From NCBI GenBank assembly GCA_026196575.1, contig JAPHSX010000001.1, positions 62,001-126,000 of the forward strand: a stretch of 64,000 bases of DNA, given 5' to 3'. The notes below the pieces were generated by a model. That model searched no databases, was not told the origin of the DNA, and saw only the letters and a list, made by a program, of their open reading frames with translations. Below, piece after piece: positions 1 to 10,699 of the stretch (its first letter is position 1; the number at the start of each line of letters is the position of its first letter). Both the position numbers and the translations under genes were made by a program. The stretch comes from Gammaproteobacteria bacterium. Lineage in GTDB: Bacteria > Pseudomonadota > Gammaproteobacteria > Thiohalomonadales > Thiohalomonadaceae.

Positions 1-27
1 AGCGCATCGCGGCGGAGCCGCTCCTAC
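1..27. repeat. REP-like palindromic intergenic repeat (window edge)
   Basis: Read on the minus strand this begins GTAGGAGCGGC and continues CCGCCGCGATG. The core is the inverted repeat GCGGC (9-13) and GCCGC (17-21) around GGA. The GTAGGAGCGGC...GCCGCGA layout resembles REP-type repeats scattered between genes in many gammaproteobacteria. It may continue left of the window. No second copy was seen here. Confidence 0.5.
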
Positions 28-123
28 CAACCAATGGCCACCCAACCGGCCCGGTTTTGCATCACGGTTTTCATTACCCTGCGCTACCCCCTTGGATGAA
101 GGGCAGGCGCCGCCGCGATGGTG

Positions 124-129
124 TAGAAT
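124..129 (+). promoter_or_regulatory. Possible -10 hexamer for hslVU
   Basis: TAGAAT matches five of six bases of the sigma-70 -10 consensus and lies about 30 bases before the hslV start. No good -35 is visible at normal spacing. A heat-shock-like CCCCATCT at 135-142 is too close to the ribosome binding site to serve as a -10. Confidence 0.25.
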
Positions 130-159
130 CAGCGCCCCATCTGATTTGAGGAGCTTCCA

Positions 160-711
160 TTGGAACAGTATCGTGGAACCACCATTATTGCCGTGCGCCG
201 TGACGGTCAGGTTGTGATTGGCGGTGACGGCCAGGTCTCGCTGGGCAATACCATTATGAAGGGCAATGCGCGCAAGGTGCGCCGTCTCTATCACGAGCGG
301 GTGGTTGCCGGTTTTGCCGGCGGTACGGCCGATGCCTTTACCCTGTTCGAGCGCTTCGAGGCGAAGCTGGAGAAGCACCAGGGCCACCTTACCCGCGCCG
401 CGGTGGAGATGGCGAAGGATTGGCGCACCGATCGGGTGTTGCGCCGTCTGGAGGCGTTGCTGCTGGTGGCGGACGCCAGCGCGACCCTGATGATCAGCGG
501 CAACGGCGATGTGATCGAGCCGGAGAATAATCTGATTGCCATCGGTTCGGGCGGCTCCTTTGCCCAGGCGGCGGCGACGGCGCTCTATGAGAATACCGAA
601 CTGGGCGCGCGCGCGATTGTCGAAAAGAGTCTGAACATTGCCGCCTCTATCTGTATCTACACCAACACCAATCTGACCATTGAAGCGTTGGGCGAAACGA
701 GCGAGAACTAA
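160..711 (+). CDS. hslV: ATP-dependent protease peptidase subunit HslV
   Basis: HslV is the proteolytic chamber of the cytoplasmic HslUV (ClpQY) protease, a two-ring threonine peptidase fed by HslU. The 183-residue product begins MEQYRGTT. Removal of the first six residues would expose Thr7 as the catalytic nucleophile, as in other HslV proteins with a short propeptide. The [11 protein letters not shown] segment and the [11 protein letters not shown] segment are typical of the family. The start is TTG at 160, chosen because an AGGAG ribosome binding site lies just upstream and no ATG gives the correct N-terminus. hslU follows after six bases, so the two are co-transcribed. Length is normal and the call is secure. 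Confidence 0.97.
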   Translation: MEQYRGTTIIAVRRDGQVVIGGDGQVSLGNTIMKGNARKVRRLYHERVVAGFAGGTADAFTLFERFEAKLEKHQGHLTRAAVEMAKDWRTDRVLRRLEALLLVADASATLMISGNGDVIEPENNLIAIGSGGSFAQAAATALYENTELGARAIVEKSLNIAASICIYTNTNLTIEALGETSEN

Positions 712-717
712 GTCACC

Positions 718-2058
718 ATGTCGAGCATGACCCCCAAAGAGATCGTCCAGGAGCTGGACAAGCACATCATCGGCCAGGCCAACGCCAAGCGGGCGGTGGC
801 CATCGCCCTGCGCAACCGCTGGCGTCGTAGCCAGGTGGATGCGGCGCTGCGCCACGAGATCACGCCGAAGAATATTCTGATGATCGGCCCCACCGGGGTG
901 GGCAAGACCGAGATCGCCCGCCGTCTGGCGAAGCTGGCCAACGCCCCCTTTATCAAGGTGGAGGCGACCAAGTTCACCGAGGTGGGGTATGTGGGGCGCG
1001 ATGTGGAGTCGATCATCCGCGATCTGATGGATATCGCCATCAAGCTGGTGCGCGAGGAGGAGACCAAGAAGGTGCGCCACCGTGCCTTTGAGGCGGCGGA
1101 GGAGCGCATCCTCGATATCCTGCTGCCGCCGGCGCGCTCGGGCGGCTTTGGCGAGGAGGAGCCACGGCGCAGCGAGGAGGCGTCGGGCACCCGGCAGAAG
1201 TTTCGCAAGAAGCTGCGCGAGGGGGATCTGGATGACAAGGAGATCGAGATCGAGGTGAGCGCCTCCCCCATCGGGGTGGAGATCATGGCGCCGCCGGGGA
1301 TGGAGGAGATGACCTCGCAGCTACAGGGGTTGTTCCAGAATATGGGCAGCCAGAAAAAGAAGCGCAGCAAGGTGCGCATCCGCGAGGCGATGAAGCAGCT
1401 CACCGAGGAGGAGGCGGCGCGGCTGGTGAATGAGGAGGAGATCAAGTCACGCGCCCTTAACGCGGTGGAGCAGAACGGCATTGTCTTTCTCGATGAGATG
1501 GACAAGATCACCAGCCGCTCCGAGGGCAAGGGGCCGGAGGTCTCGCGCGAGGGGGTGCAGCGCGACCTGCTGCCGCTGGTGGAGGGGAGCACGGTTTCGA
1601 CCAAGTACGGCATGGTGAAGACCGATCACATCCTGTTTATCGCCTCCGGCGCCTTTCACCTCTCCAAACCCTCGGACCTCATCCCGGAGCTGCAGGGGCG
1701 GCTGCCGATTCGCGTCGAGCTGGAGGCGCTGGGGGTGGAGGAGTTCCAGCGCATCCTCACCGAGCCAGACGCCTCGCTCACCGAGCAGTACCAGGCGCTG
1801 CTCGCCACCGAGGGAGTCGCCATCGACTTCACCCCGGAGGGGATCACCCGTCTGGCGGAGATCGCCTGTCAGGTCAACGAGAAGACCGAGAATATCGGCG
1901 CCCGGCGCCTGCACACGGTGATGGAGCGGCTGCTGGAGGGCCTCTCCTACGAGGCGACTGATATGGGTGGTCAGGCCATTAGCGTCGATGCCGCCTACGT
2001 CGAGGCACAGCTGGGCGAGCTGGCCGCCGATGAGGACTTGAGCCGCTACATCCTGTAA
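718..2058 (+). CDS. hslU: ATP-dependent protease ATPase subunit HslU
   Basis: HslU is the AAA+ unfoldase that caps HslV, unfolds substrates with ATP and threads them into the peptidase. The 446-residue protein has Walker A GPTGVGKT at 57-64, Walker B IVFLDE at 255-260, the helical I-domain insertion at about 110-240 (rich in charged residues), and a C-terminal AAA small domain with sensor-2 region NIGARRLHT. It ends in DLSRYIL, the tail that docks into HslV pockets and activates it. Length matches the family. It forms a two-gene operon with hslV. Confidence 0.98.
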   Translation: MSSMTPKEIVQELDKHIIGQANAKRAVAIALRNRWRRSQVDAALRHEITPKNILMIGPTGVGKTEIARRLAKLANAPFIKVEATKFTEVGYVGRDVESIIRDLMDIAIKLVREEETKKVRHRAFEAAEERILDILLPPARSGGFGEEEPRRSEEASGTRQKFRKKLREGDLDDKEIEIEVSASPIGVEIMAPPGMEEMTSQLQGLFQNMGSQKKKRSKVRIREAMKQLTEEEAARLVNEEEIKSRALNAVEQNGIVFLDEMDKITSRSEGKGPEVSREGVQRDLLPLVEGSTVSTKYGMVKTDHILFIASGAFHLSKPSDLIPELQGRLPIRVELEALGVEEFQRILTEPDASLTEQYQALLATEGVAIDFTPEGITRLAEIACQVNEKTENIGARRLHTVMERLLEGLSYEATDMGGQAISVDAAYVEAQLGELAADEDLSRYIL

Positions 2059-2078
2059 CCGCCTGTCACCACCTGTCA

Positions 2079-2100
2079 GAGTGGGGTAATATCCCCACTC
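2079..2100. terminator. Perfect hairpin after hslU
   Basis: GAGTGGGG (2079-2086) and CCCCACTC (2093-2100) form a perfect 8-bp stem with loop TAATAT, 20 bases after the hslU stop. No T-run follows, so it is not a classical intrinsic terminator. It may stabilise the hslVU mRNA end, pause polymerase, or act as an operator for the next gene. Confidence 0.45.
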
Positions 2101-2177
2101 GGCGGCGGATTGAATCCACCCCGCGCAGACACCACTTGTTAGCTACCCCTGAGGGCTGACCTGTAACGAGGAACACC

Positions 2178-2540
2178 ATGAGCAACGAACGCATACCGAC
2201 CGAGATCACCCTGCACAAGCAGCAGCGCACCTTGGAGATCGCCTTTGACGACGGCGCCCGCTTCAACCTGCCGTGCGAGTACCTGCGTGTCTACTCCCCC
2301 TCCGCCGAGGTGCAGGGCCACGGCCCCGGCCAGGAGACGCTGCAGCTGGGCAAGGAGGAGGTAAACATCGAGAAGATCGAGCAGGTGGGCGCCTACGCCA
2401 TCCAGCCGAGCTTTGACGATGGCCACAATAGCGGCATCTACGCCTGGGATACGCTCTATGACCTGGGTGTAAACTACGAAAAATACTGGCAAAATTACCT
2501 CAATCGACTGGCGGCCGCAGGCCACCCGCGCAAGGCATAA
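2178..2540 (+). CDS. DUF971 family protein (GBBH-like N-terminal domain)
   Basis: This 120-residue soluble protein matches the DUF971 family, a small fold also found as the N-terminal domain of gamma-butyrobetaine hydroxylases. Visible family features are the opening TEITLHKQQRTLEIAFDDG, the LPCEYLRVYSPSAEVQGHG block at about 33-51, and the VGAYAIQPSFDDGHNSGIYA segment. The domain in other proteins can bind a metal, but stand-alone bacterial members have no firmly assigned reaction. It sits 119 bases after hslU and 15 bases before ubiE; the same placement between hslU and ubiE is common in gammaproteobacteria, so it probably leads the ubi transcript. Confidence 0.9.
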   Translation: MSNERIPTEITLHKQQRTLEIAFDDGARFNLPCEYLRVYSPSAEVQGHGPGQETLQLGKEEVNIEKIEQVGAYAIQPSFDDGHNSGIYAWDTLYDLGVNYEKYWQNYLNRLAAAGHPRKA

Positions 2541-2555
2541 GATACGGGAAGCGAT

Positions 2556-3320
2556 GTGAACGACCATCATCAGGAAGGGCAACAGACGACCCACTTCGGT
2601 TTTCAACAGGTACCTGCCGGGGAGAAGGCGGGCAAGGTGGCGGAGGTGTTCCACTCGGTCGCCGCCAAGTACGACCTGATGAATGACCTGATGTCGCTGG
2701 GCATCCACCGCCTGTGGAAACGCTTCACCATCGAGAAGAGCGGCGTGCGCCGCGGCTGGCGGGTGCTCGACATCGCCGGTGGCACCGGGGATCTCGCGGC
2801 CAAATTCTCCGGGATCGTCGGCCCCGAGGGCGAGGTGGTGCTGGCCGATATCAACGACTCGATGCTCAAGGTGGGGCGTTCACGCCTCACTGATCGCGGC
2901 ATTATCGGCAACGTGCGCTACGCCCAGGCCAACGCCGAGTGCCTCCCCTTCCCCGACAACCACTTCGACCTTATCACCATCGCCTTCGGCCTGCGCAACG
3001 TCACCGACAAGGAGAAGGCGCTCGCCTCGATGCTGCGCATCCTCAAGCCGGGCGGGCGGCTGCTGGTGCTGGAGTTCTCCAAGCCGGAGAGCGCGGGGTT
3101 GAGCGCCATCTACGACCAGTACTCCTTCAAGCTGCTGCCGCTGATGGGCAAACTGGTGGCCAACGACAGTGAGAGTTACCAGTACCTGGCCGAATCGATC
3201 CGTATGCACCCCGATCAGGAGACCCTGAAGGGGATGATGGAGGCGGCCGGTTTCGAGCGCTGCGACTACCACAACCTGACCGGCGGCATCGTCGCCCTGC
3301 ATCGCGGCTTCAAGTTCTAA
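2556..3320 (+). CDS. ubiE: Ubiquinone/menaquinone C-methyltransferase UbiE
   Basis: UbiE is the SAM-dependent C-methyltransferase of ubiquinone synthesis (and of menaquinone where that is made). The 254-residue protein shows the UbiE signature [18 protein letters not shown] near residue 40, the SAM-binding loop [11 protein letters not shown], the acidic motif LADIND, and the second UbiE pattern with [12 protein letters not shown] and [13 protein letters not shown]. The start is GTG at 2556. The stop is followed with no gap by ubiJ, and ubiB comes next, the classical gammaproteobacterial order. Confidence 0.97.
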   Translation: MNDHHQEGQQTTHFGFQQVPAGEKAGKVAEVFHSVAAKYDLMNDLMSLGIHRLWKRFTIEKSGVRRGWRVLDIAGGTGDLAAKFSGIVGPEGEVVLADINDSMLKVGRSRLTDRGIIGNVRYAQANAECLPFPDNHFDLITIAFGLRNVTDKEKALASMLRILKPGGRLLVLEFSKPESAGLSAIYDQYSFKLLPLMGKLVANDSESYQYLAESIRMHPDQETLKGMMEAAGFERCDYHNLTGGIVALHRGFKF

Positions 3321-3947
3321 ATGTCTGACGGTTTTATGATCGGCGTTGCCGCGCTCGCTGCACTGGAGCAGGCCCTTAACGCCGCCCTCGCCCTCGACCC
3401 CAACACCGGCGAGCGCCTCGCCCGGCTGCAGGGGCGCCTCATCGCCGTCGAGCTGCGCGGCACCCCCATCACCCTCACCCTGCAACCGACCGCGGCGGGC
3501 AGGCTGCGTCTGATGGGTGACTATGACAGTGAGGTCGACACCACCCTGCGCGGCGCCCCCTTCGCCCTGCTGCGGATGGGGGCCGGGCGTGCCGGTGAGG
3601 GGCTGTTCAGCGGCGAGGTGGTGATCGACGGCGATGTGGAGCTGGGGACGCAGTTCCAGCGGGTCTTCGAGCGGCTCGACATCGACTGGGAGGAGCATCT
3701 CTCGCACCTTGTCGGCGAGAGCATCGCCCGGCAGATTGGCCAAGGCGTGCGTGGCCTCTTTGGCTGGGGAGGGCGCGCCACCGACCATGCGGGGCGTGAT
3801 GTGGCCGACTGTCTGCAGGAGAGGCACGACGCCCTGCCGCTGGCGCACGAGGTGGAGGAATTTATCAATGGTGTCGATACCCTGCGCAGCGATGTCGATC
3901 GCCTTGAGGCGCGGGTAAAACGGCTGGCGAAACGGTTGGCGGAGTGA
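3321..3947 (+). CDS. ubiJ: Ubiquinone biosynthesis accessory factor UbiJ (SCP2 domain)
   Basis: UbiJ is a non-catalytic lipid-binding subunit of the soluble ubiquinone biosynthesis complex. The 208-residue protein has an SCP2-like domain at about 15-115 (sterol-carrier fold) and a C-terminal coiled-coil segment at about 170-205, predicted from the heptad-like VDTLRSDVDRLEARVKRLAKRL. The ATG directly abuts the ubiE stop, and ubiB follows after 85 bases. The position between ubiE and ubiB supports the name more than the fast-evolving sequence does. Confidence 0.9.
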   Translation: MSDGFMIGVAALAALEQALNAALALDPNTGERLARLQGRLIAVELRGTPITLTLQPTAAGRLRLMGDYDSEVDTTLRGAPFALLRMGAGRAGEGLFSGEVVIDGDVELGTQFQRVFERLDIDWEEHLSHLVGESIARQIGQGVRGLFGWGGRATDHAGRDVADCLQERHDALPLAHEVEEFINGVDTLRSDVDRLEARVKRLAKRLAE

Positions 3948-4032
3948 GGCCACGCGGCCTCCACCCTGCCAGCCGATACAACAGCCATGCACGCCACGAC
4001 AGCGAGAACAAGATGGTAAGGGGTATAACACT

Positions 4033-5694
4033 GTGATCCGTCCCGGCCAGGCCCTGCGCCTGCTCTTCATTAGCTGGACGCTGATGCGTCACGGTCTGGA
4101 TGACCTGATCCTCGCCACTCACCTGTTCCGCCCGCTGCGCTTCCTGCGCTGGTTTATGTGGTGGCGCCTGCTGCACAACAAGGAGGTGGGGCGCGGTGAG
4201 CGCATCCGCCGCACGCTGGAGGATCTGGGTCCGATCTTCGTCAAGTTCGGCCAGATCCTCTCCACCCGCCGCGACCTGCTCCCCGACGACCTGGCCGAGG
4301 AGCTGGCCAAACTGCAGGACAGGGTCCCCCCCTTCCCCGGCCGTGAGGCGGTGGCGATCATCGAAAAGGGCTATGGCCAGCCGCTGAGCGCGGTCTTTGC
4401 CGAGTTCGACGAGGTGCCGCTCGCCTCCGCCTCCATCGCCCAGGTGCACAGCGCGACGCTGCTCGACGGCACCAGGGTGGTGGTCAAGGTGGTGCGCCCC
4501 AACATCGAGCCGGTGATCCGCCGCGACCTCGGCCTGCTCTACATCATCGCCGACAAGCTGCAACGCTACTGGTCCGAGGGGCGGCGCCTGCGTCCGCTGG
4601 CGGTGGTGGCGGAGTTTGAAAAGACCCTGCTCGATGAGCTCGACCTGATGCGCGAGGCGGCCTCGGCGGCGCAGATTCGCCGCAACTTCAGCGGCTCGGA
4701 GCAGCTCTACGTGCCCGAGGTCTACTGGCCCCACTGCCGCAAGCGGGTGATGGTGATGGAGCGCATTCACGGCATTCCCATCGCCAACCTGCAGGCGGTG
4801 CGCGCCGCCGGGGTCGACATGCAGCAGCTGGCCGAGCGCGGCGTGGAGATCTTCTTCACCCAGGTGTTCCGCCACAACTTCTTTCACGCCGACATGCACC
4901 CGGGCAACATCTTCGTCGAACCAAGCGGGCGCTATATCGCGGTCGATTTCGGCATCGTCGGTTCGCTGAGCGGCGAGGATCAACGCTACCTTGCCGAGAA
5001 CCTGCTGGCCTTCTTCAAGCGCGACTACAACCGCGTGGCGGTGCTGCACGTCGAGTCTGGCTGGGTGCCGCGCACTACCCGCGTCGATGAGTTCGAGGCG
5101 GCCATTCGCACCGTCTGCGAGCCGATCTTCGAGCGCCCCTTTGCCGAGATCTCCTTCGGCCACCTGCTGCTGCGCCTGTTCCAGACCGCGCGCCGCTTCA
5201 ACATGGAGGTGCAGCCGCAACTGGTGCTGCTGCAAAAAACGCTGCTCAACATCGAGGGGCTGGGGCGGCAGATCGACCCGCAGCTCAACCTCTGGTCCAC
5301 CGCAAAACCCTTCCTTGAGCGCTGGATGAGTGAGCAGCTCGGCGGGCGCGCCTTCGTCAACCGCCTCAAGGCGCAGGTGCCGCAGTGGGGCGAGAAGCTG
5401 CCGGAGCTCCCCTCGCTCATCTTCGATGTACTGCACCAGGCCAAACACGGCACCCTGGAGCTCAAGGGGCAACGCGAGGGGCTGGCGCAGATCCAGCAGG
5501 AGATCCGCCGCGCCAACCAGCGCACCTTTTTTGCCATTCTCGGCAGCGCGTTGCTCATCAGCGCCGCCCTGCTGCTGGGGCTGGATGGCTACGCCCCGGC
5601 GCGCCTCGTCTACGGCCTGCCGCTGGAGAGCTGGGTGCTGGGGATTCTTGGCGGCGCCATCCTGCTTGGCAACTGGCCCGGCGGGCGCGACTAG
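4033..5694 (+). CDS. ubiB: Ubiquinone biosynthesis atypical kinase-like protein UbiB
   Basis: UbiB belongs to the ABC1/ADCK atypical kinase-like ATPases and supports ubiquinone synthesis, probably by helping membrane-bound intermediates reach the Ubi complex. The 553-residue product has the signature KFGQ at 71-74, the Ala-rich loop SASIAQVHSA in place of a glycine-rich loop, the HADMHPGNIF catalytic loop and VDFG metal motif, and two hydrophobic helices at about 505-550 that anchor it in the inner membrane. The start is GTG at 4033. It closes the ubiEJB operon. Confidence 0.97.
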   Translation: MIRPGQALRLLFISWTLMRHGLDDLILATHLFRPLRFLRWFMWWRLLHNKEVGRGERIRRTLEDLGPIFVKFGQILSTRRDLLPDDLAEELAKLQDRVPPFPGREAVAIIEKGYGQPLSAVFAEFDEVPLASASIAQVHSATLLDGTRVVVKVVRPNIEPVIRRDLGLLYIIADKLQRYWSEGRRLRPLAVVAEFEKTLLDELDLMREAASAAQIRRNFSGSEQLYVPEVYWPHCRKRVMVMERIHGIPIANLQAVRAAGVDMQQLAERGVEIFFTQVFRHNFFHADMHPGNIFVEPSGRYIAVDFGIVGSLSGEDQRYLAENLLAFFKRDYNRVAVLHVESGWVPRTTRVDEFEAAIRTVCEPIFERPFAEISFGHLLLRLFQTARRFNMEVQPQLVLLQKTLLNIEGLGRQIDPQLNLWSTAKPFLERWMSEQLGGRAFVNRLKAQVPQWGEKLPELPSLIFDVLHQAKHGTLELKGQREGLAQIQQEIRRANQRTFFAILGSALLISAALLLGLDGYAPARLVYGLPLESWVLGILGGAILLGNWPGGRD

Positions 5695-5745
5695 GCCACC
5701 ACCTCACCAGCCTATACTTGCACCAGCAGGATGAGGAGTCCCCAG

Positions 5746-7029
5746 ATGAAGCCCGCCATCAATCAGGTTGACGTTGCCATCATCGGCGGCGGTATTACCG
5801 GCACCGCCCTCTTCTACGAGCTGGCGCGGCGCGGCGACGCCGGGCGTGTGGTGCTGCTGGAGAAGTACCCGACGCTGGCCAGCGTCAACAGCGATGGCCA
5901 CAACAACAGCCAGACCCTGCACTGCGGCGACATCGAGACCAACTACACCCTGGAGAAGGCGCTGCAGGTCAGACAGGCGGCGCAACAGGTGATCGACTAT
6001 GCCGAGGCGTTGCCGGCAAACGAACGGGAGCGCCTCATCCTTACCTACCCAAAGATGGTGCTGGGGGTGGGGGAGCGCGAGTGCGAGCAGCTGGTGCAAC
6101 GCTTCGACACCTTCCGCTACCACTTTCCCGAGATGGAGCTGCTCGATGCCGAGGGCATCGCCGCCTTGGAGCCAAAGGTGGTGGCGGGGCGGCGCGAACG
6201 TATCGTGGCGCTGGCCACCCGCGACCACTACAGCGCGGTCGACTTCCAACGCCTCGCCCACTCCTTCGTCGCCCAGGCGCGACACCTGCAGCCGCGCTTC
6301 GAGCTGCGTTTGGCCAGCCCCGTAACGGCGATCAGGGAAGAGGAGAGAGGGTTTCAGCTCACCACTGCAGCCGAGCAGATCACGGCGCGCGCGGTGGTGG
6401 TCTGCGCCGGTGGCCACAGCCTGCTCTACGCCCAGCAGATGGGCTATGGCAAGGAGTACGCCTGCCTGCCGGTGGCGGGCAGCTTCTACTTCACCCCGCC
6501 GCTGCTCAACGGCAAGGTCTACACGGTGCAGAACGACAAGCTCCCCTTCGCCGCAGTGCACGGCGACCCCGACCTGCTGACGCCAGGCGTGACCCGTTTT
6601 GGCCCCACCGCCCTGGTGTTGCCGCTGCTGGAGCGTCGCCACTGGGGCACCCTGCTGGAGTTTCTGCAGGTGACCCGCCCGGAGCTTGCCGTACTGAAGG
6701 TGCTGGGCGGCCTGCTGAAGGAGCCCGAGGTGCGCGCCTACATGCTGCGCAACCTCCTCTACGAGGTGCCGGGAGTCGGCAAGCGGCTCTTTCTCCAGGA
6801 GGCGCGCAAGATCGTCCCCTCGCTGCAACTGGGGCAGCTGCAGTTTGCCCGGGGGATCGGCGGCATCCGCCCGGTGATGATCGACAAGGTCGAGCAACGG
6901 CTACGCCTGGGCGAGGCGCAGATCGACCCCGGCAACGGCATCCTCTTCAACATGACCCCCTCGCCCGGCGCCACCAGCTGCCTTGCCAATGCGCGGCGCG
7001 ATGCAGAGCGGATCGTCAGCTATCTGTAG
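5746..7029 (+). CDS. mqo: Malate:quinone oxidoreductase, Helicobacter-type Mqo
   Basis: Predicted membrane-associated FAD enzyme that oxidises malate to oxaloacetate and passes electrons to quinone. The 427-residue protein has an N-terminal dinucleotide-binding loop IIGGGITG, then NNSQTLHCGDIETNYT, LPVAGSFYF, GKVYTVQNDKLPFAAVHG and the C-terminal NMTPSPGATSCL. These match from memory the branch represented by Helicobacter pylori HP0086 far better than the E. coli Mqo type. The start at 5746 is preferred over 5731 because GAGGAG lies seven bases upstream. It is a single-gene unit between ubiB and fapA. Other FAD dehydrogenases of hydroxyacids (L-2-hydroxyglutarate type) are the main alternative. 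Confidence 0.85.
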   Translation: MKPAINQVDVAIIGGGITGTALFYELARRGDAGRVVLLEKYPTLASVNSDGHNNSQTLHCGDIETNYTLEKALQVRQAAQQVIDYAEALPANERERLILTYPKMVLGVGERECEQLVQRFDTFRYHFPEMELLDAEGIAALEPKVVAGRRERIVALATRDHYSAVDFQRLAHSFVAQARHLQPRFELRLASPVTAIREEERGFQLTTAAEQITARAVVVCAGGHSLLYAQQMGYGKEYACLPVAGSFYFTPPLLNGKVYTVQNDKLPFAAVHGDPDLLTPGVTRFGPTALVLPLLERRHWGTLLEFLQVTRPELAVLKVLGGLLKEPEVRAYMLRNLLYEVPGVGKRLFLQEARKIVPSLQLGQLQFARGIGGIRPVMIDKVEQRLRLGEAQIDPGNGILFNMTPSPGATSCLANARRDAERIVSYL

Positions 7030-7092
7030 GCAGCGCGGCGGCAATTACCTACACTCAAGGGCACGACTTGATTACGGCGGGACAGAGCGAGA

Positions 7093-9126
7093 GTGGAGAT
7101 AGCGGAAACACCTCAACAGATCGGACTCCTGGCGGTACGCCTCGGCATGGTGAGCGGTGATCGGCTGCAAGCGGCGCTCGCCGCCCTGGATGGTGCCGAC
7201 GATGCCTCGGCACTGGTGCGGGTAGGGCTGCTGACGCAAAGACAACTCAGGTTTCTGCTTGGCGCGCGCGAGATGAAGAACCTGCGCTATCACGAGGTGC
7301 GGTTTGGCCGGATTGTAGTGGAGAGCGGTTACGCCACCGAGCTGCAGATCGAGGAGGTATTGCAACGGCAGAAACAGCAGTTCCTCAGGCAGGGCGAGAA
7401 GACGATGATTGGCGACATGCTGGTCGCCGACGGCACTATCACCGAAGAGGAGAAGCAACACGTCATTGCCACGCAGCAACACCTTGCACAGTTGCAGGCC
7501 GCGGTAGGGGAGAGCGCCGCGGTGCCGCCGCAAGAGGGTCTTCTCTGCGCCGCCGATGGCATCGAGATCACCCTCTCCAAAGACAAGTTACGCGCCACCT
7601 TGCGGGTGTTGCATCCGCAACAGGGCAGCATCTCGCTGCAACAGGTACATGCCATGGCGCAGGAGTACGGGATTGTCTACGGACTGGCGGATGACGCGAC
7701 GATTGGCACCTACCTGCAGCAGGTAAATGACGCCTCCGAGCCGCTGCCCCTTGCCGCAGGCACCCCCTGCACCCCGGGCCATGGCGGCGAGATCCGCTAC
7801 CACTTCGACACCAATCCGCTGAAGGCGGGCCGGGTCGAGGAGGACGGGGTGATCGACTTCAAGGATCGCGGGGATATCCCCCAAGTGGCGGAGGGGGCGT
7901 TGCTTGCTGAACTCTCCGCGCCGACGCCGGGCCATGCCGGCACCGATATTCACGGCGCACCCCTGCCACCCCCCGAGGTACGCGCAAAGCAGCTGCTTTG
8001 CGGCCACGGCGTGGCATTGAGCGCAGATGGCCGGGCGGCGCGTGCCAGCTGCGCCGGTACCCCGTCACTGTCGAGACTGGGGCTGCTCGCGGTCTTTCCC
8101 GTCTACCGGATTAAGGGGGATCTCGGGTACAAGACCGGTCACGTCGATTTTGATGGCGACATTCAGGTTGACGGCGTGGTGGAGCGGGACTTTCACGTCA
8201 CTGGCGGCAGGCTTGCCGCAAGCGAGATCGAGGCCGCCACCGTCGATATCAAGGGGGACGTGGTAGTCCGCGGCGGCATTATCGGTGCCCGGATCAGGGC
8301 GGGGGGCAGCCTGGTGGCCGCCTACATCCACGACTCGCATATCGAGGTCGATGGCGATCTGCAGGTAAAGAGGGAGGTGATAGGTTGCGACATCATGGCG
8401 GGTGGCGGCTTTCACTCGCCGGGCTGTACCGTGCTCAATAGCCGTATCGCGACAAAGGGCGCCATTATTGCCGGTGAGGTGGGTTCCGAGAGCGCCAAAC
8501 CCTCGACCCTGCTGATCGGCAGCGATGCCCTGCTGGAGGCGCGGCTGGAGGCGCAACAAGCGCTGTTAAAGCAGCTGCATCAGGAACAGATGCGGCTGCG
8601 CGAGACGCTGGAGGAGGGCGAGGAGGAGAACCGCGTGATCACCGAGACCATCGCGCAGAAGGCGCAGGTGCAGGATCGTGCGCAGGTGGAGCAACGCGAA
8701 CTGACGAAGGAGCGCGAGGCGCTGCTGGGGGTCGGAATGCAGGCCGAGGCGGATGCCCTGGGCAACCAAATCAAGACCAGCATGAGCCGCGCCACTATCG
8801 CTGAGGAGGAGATCAACGTCCTGTTCGAGCGCCAGGATGCACTCCTCGCCGCCGAGCCACTGATGCGCCAGCAGATCGAGACGCTCCTCGAGCGCATCTA
8901 CCACATCGAGCAGGAGTGCGATCTCCTCAGCGCACAGATGGCGCAACAGCAGGACGATCTCTACCTCAGTGTGAACGGCACGCTCTATCCGATGACGACC
9001 ATCACCACCGCCCACACCACGGTGAAGAACCAGCAGGAGATGAGGGCGTTAATCCTGCGGGAGCGGCATCAACGGCTGCCGGGCGGCGGTGAAAAGTGGC
9101 AGATCGTGACCGAGCCGTTGAAGTAG
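7093..9126 (+). CDS. FapA/DUF342 family protein with MshEN-like N-terminal repeats
   Basis: Large cytoplasmic protein (677 residues) of the FapA/DUF342 group, proteins linked to flagella or polar assemblies and of poorly defined function. Three parts are visible. Residues about 10-130 hold repeated helical units, the clearest being RFGRIVVESG...LQRQ (70-93) and MIGDMLVADG...IATQ (105-128), close to the MshEN pattern known to bind c-di-GMP. Residues about 150-480 form the FapA core, with a glycine-rich beta-helix-like run (DIKGDVVVRGGIIG). Residues about 490-640 are a long coiled coil. The start is GTG at 7093 with a weak ribosome site. It stands alone between mqo and the convergent bioD. Confidence 0.82.
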   Translation: MEIAETPQQIGLLAVRLGMVSGDRLQAALAALDGADDASALVRVGLLTQRQLRFLLGAREMKNLRYHEVRFGRIVVESGYATELQIEEVLQRQKQQFLRQGEKTMIGDMLVADGTITEEEKQHVIATQQHLAQLQAAVGESAAVPPQEGLLCAADGIEITLSKDKLRATLRVLHPQQGSISLQQVHAMAQEYGIVYGLADDATIGTYLQQVNDASEPLPLAAGTPCTPGHGGEIRYHFDTNPLKAGRVEEDGVIDFKDRGDIPQVAEGALLAELSAPTPGHAGTDIHGAPLPPPEVRAKQLLCGHGVALSADGRAARASCAGTPSLSRLGLLAVFPVYRIKGDLGYKTGHVDFDGDIQVDGVVERDFHVTGGRLAASEIEAATVDIKGDVVVRGGIIGARIRAGGSLVAAYIHDSHIEVDGDLQVKREVIGCDIMAGGGFHSPGCTVLNSRIATKGAIIAGEVGSESAKPSTLLIGSDALLEARLEAQQALLKQLHQEQMRLRETLEEGEEENRVITETIAQKAQVQDRAQVEQRELTKEREALLGVGMQAEADALGNQIKTSMSRATIAEEEINVLFERQDALLAAEPLMRQQIETLLERIYHIEQECDLLSAQMAQQQDDLYLSVNGTLYPMTTITTAHTTVKNQQEMRALILRERHQRLPGGGEKWQIVTEPLK

Positions 9127-9135
9127 CCGGCGCGC

Positions 9136-10691
<1,556 letters not shown>

Positions 10692-10699
<8 letters not shown>

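Noticed and set aside
135-142. CCCCATCT as a heat-shock sigma factor -10 for hslVU
   Set aside because: Transcription would begin inside the ribosome binding site and no -35 partner (TTGAAA) is present at the right distance.
3865-5472. Long minus-strand open frame of 535 codons opposite ubiJ and ubiB
   Set aside because: It is antisense to clear ubi genes, its composition is dominated by His, Leu and Gln as expected from the reverse of GC-rich codons, and no domain is visible.
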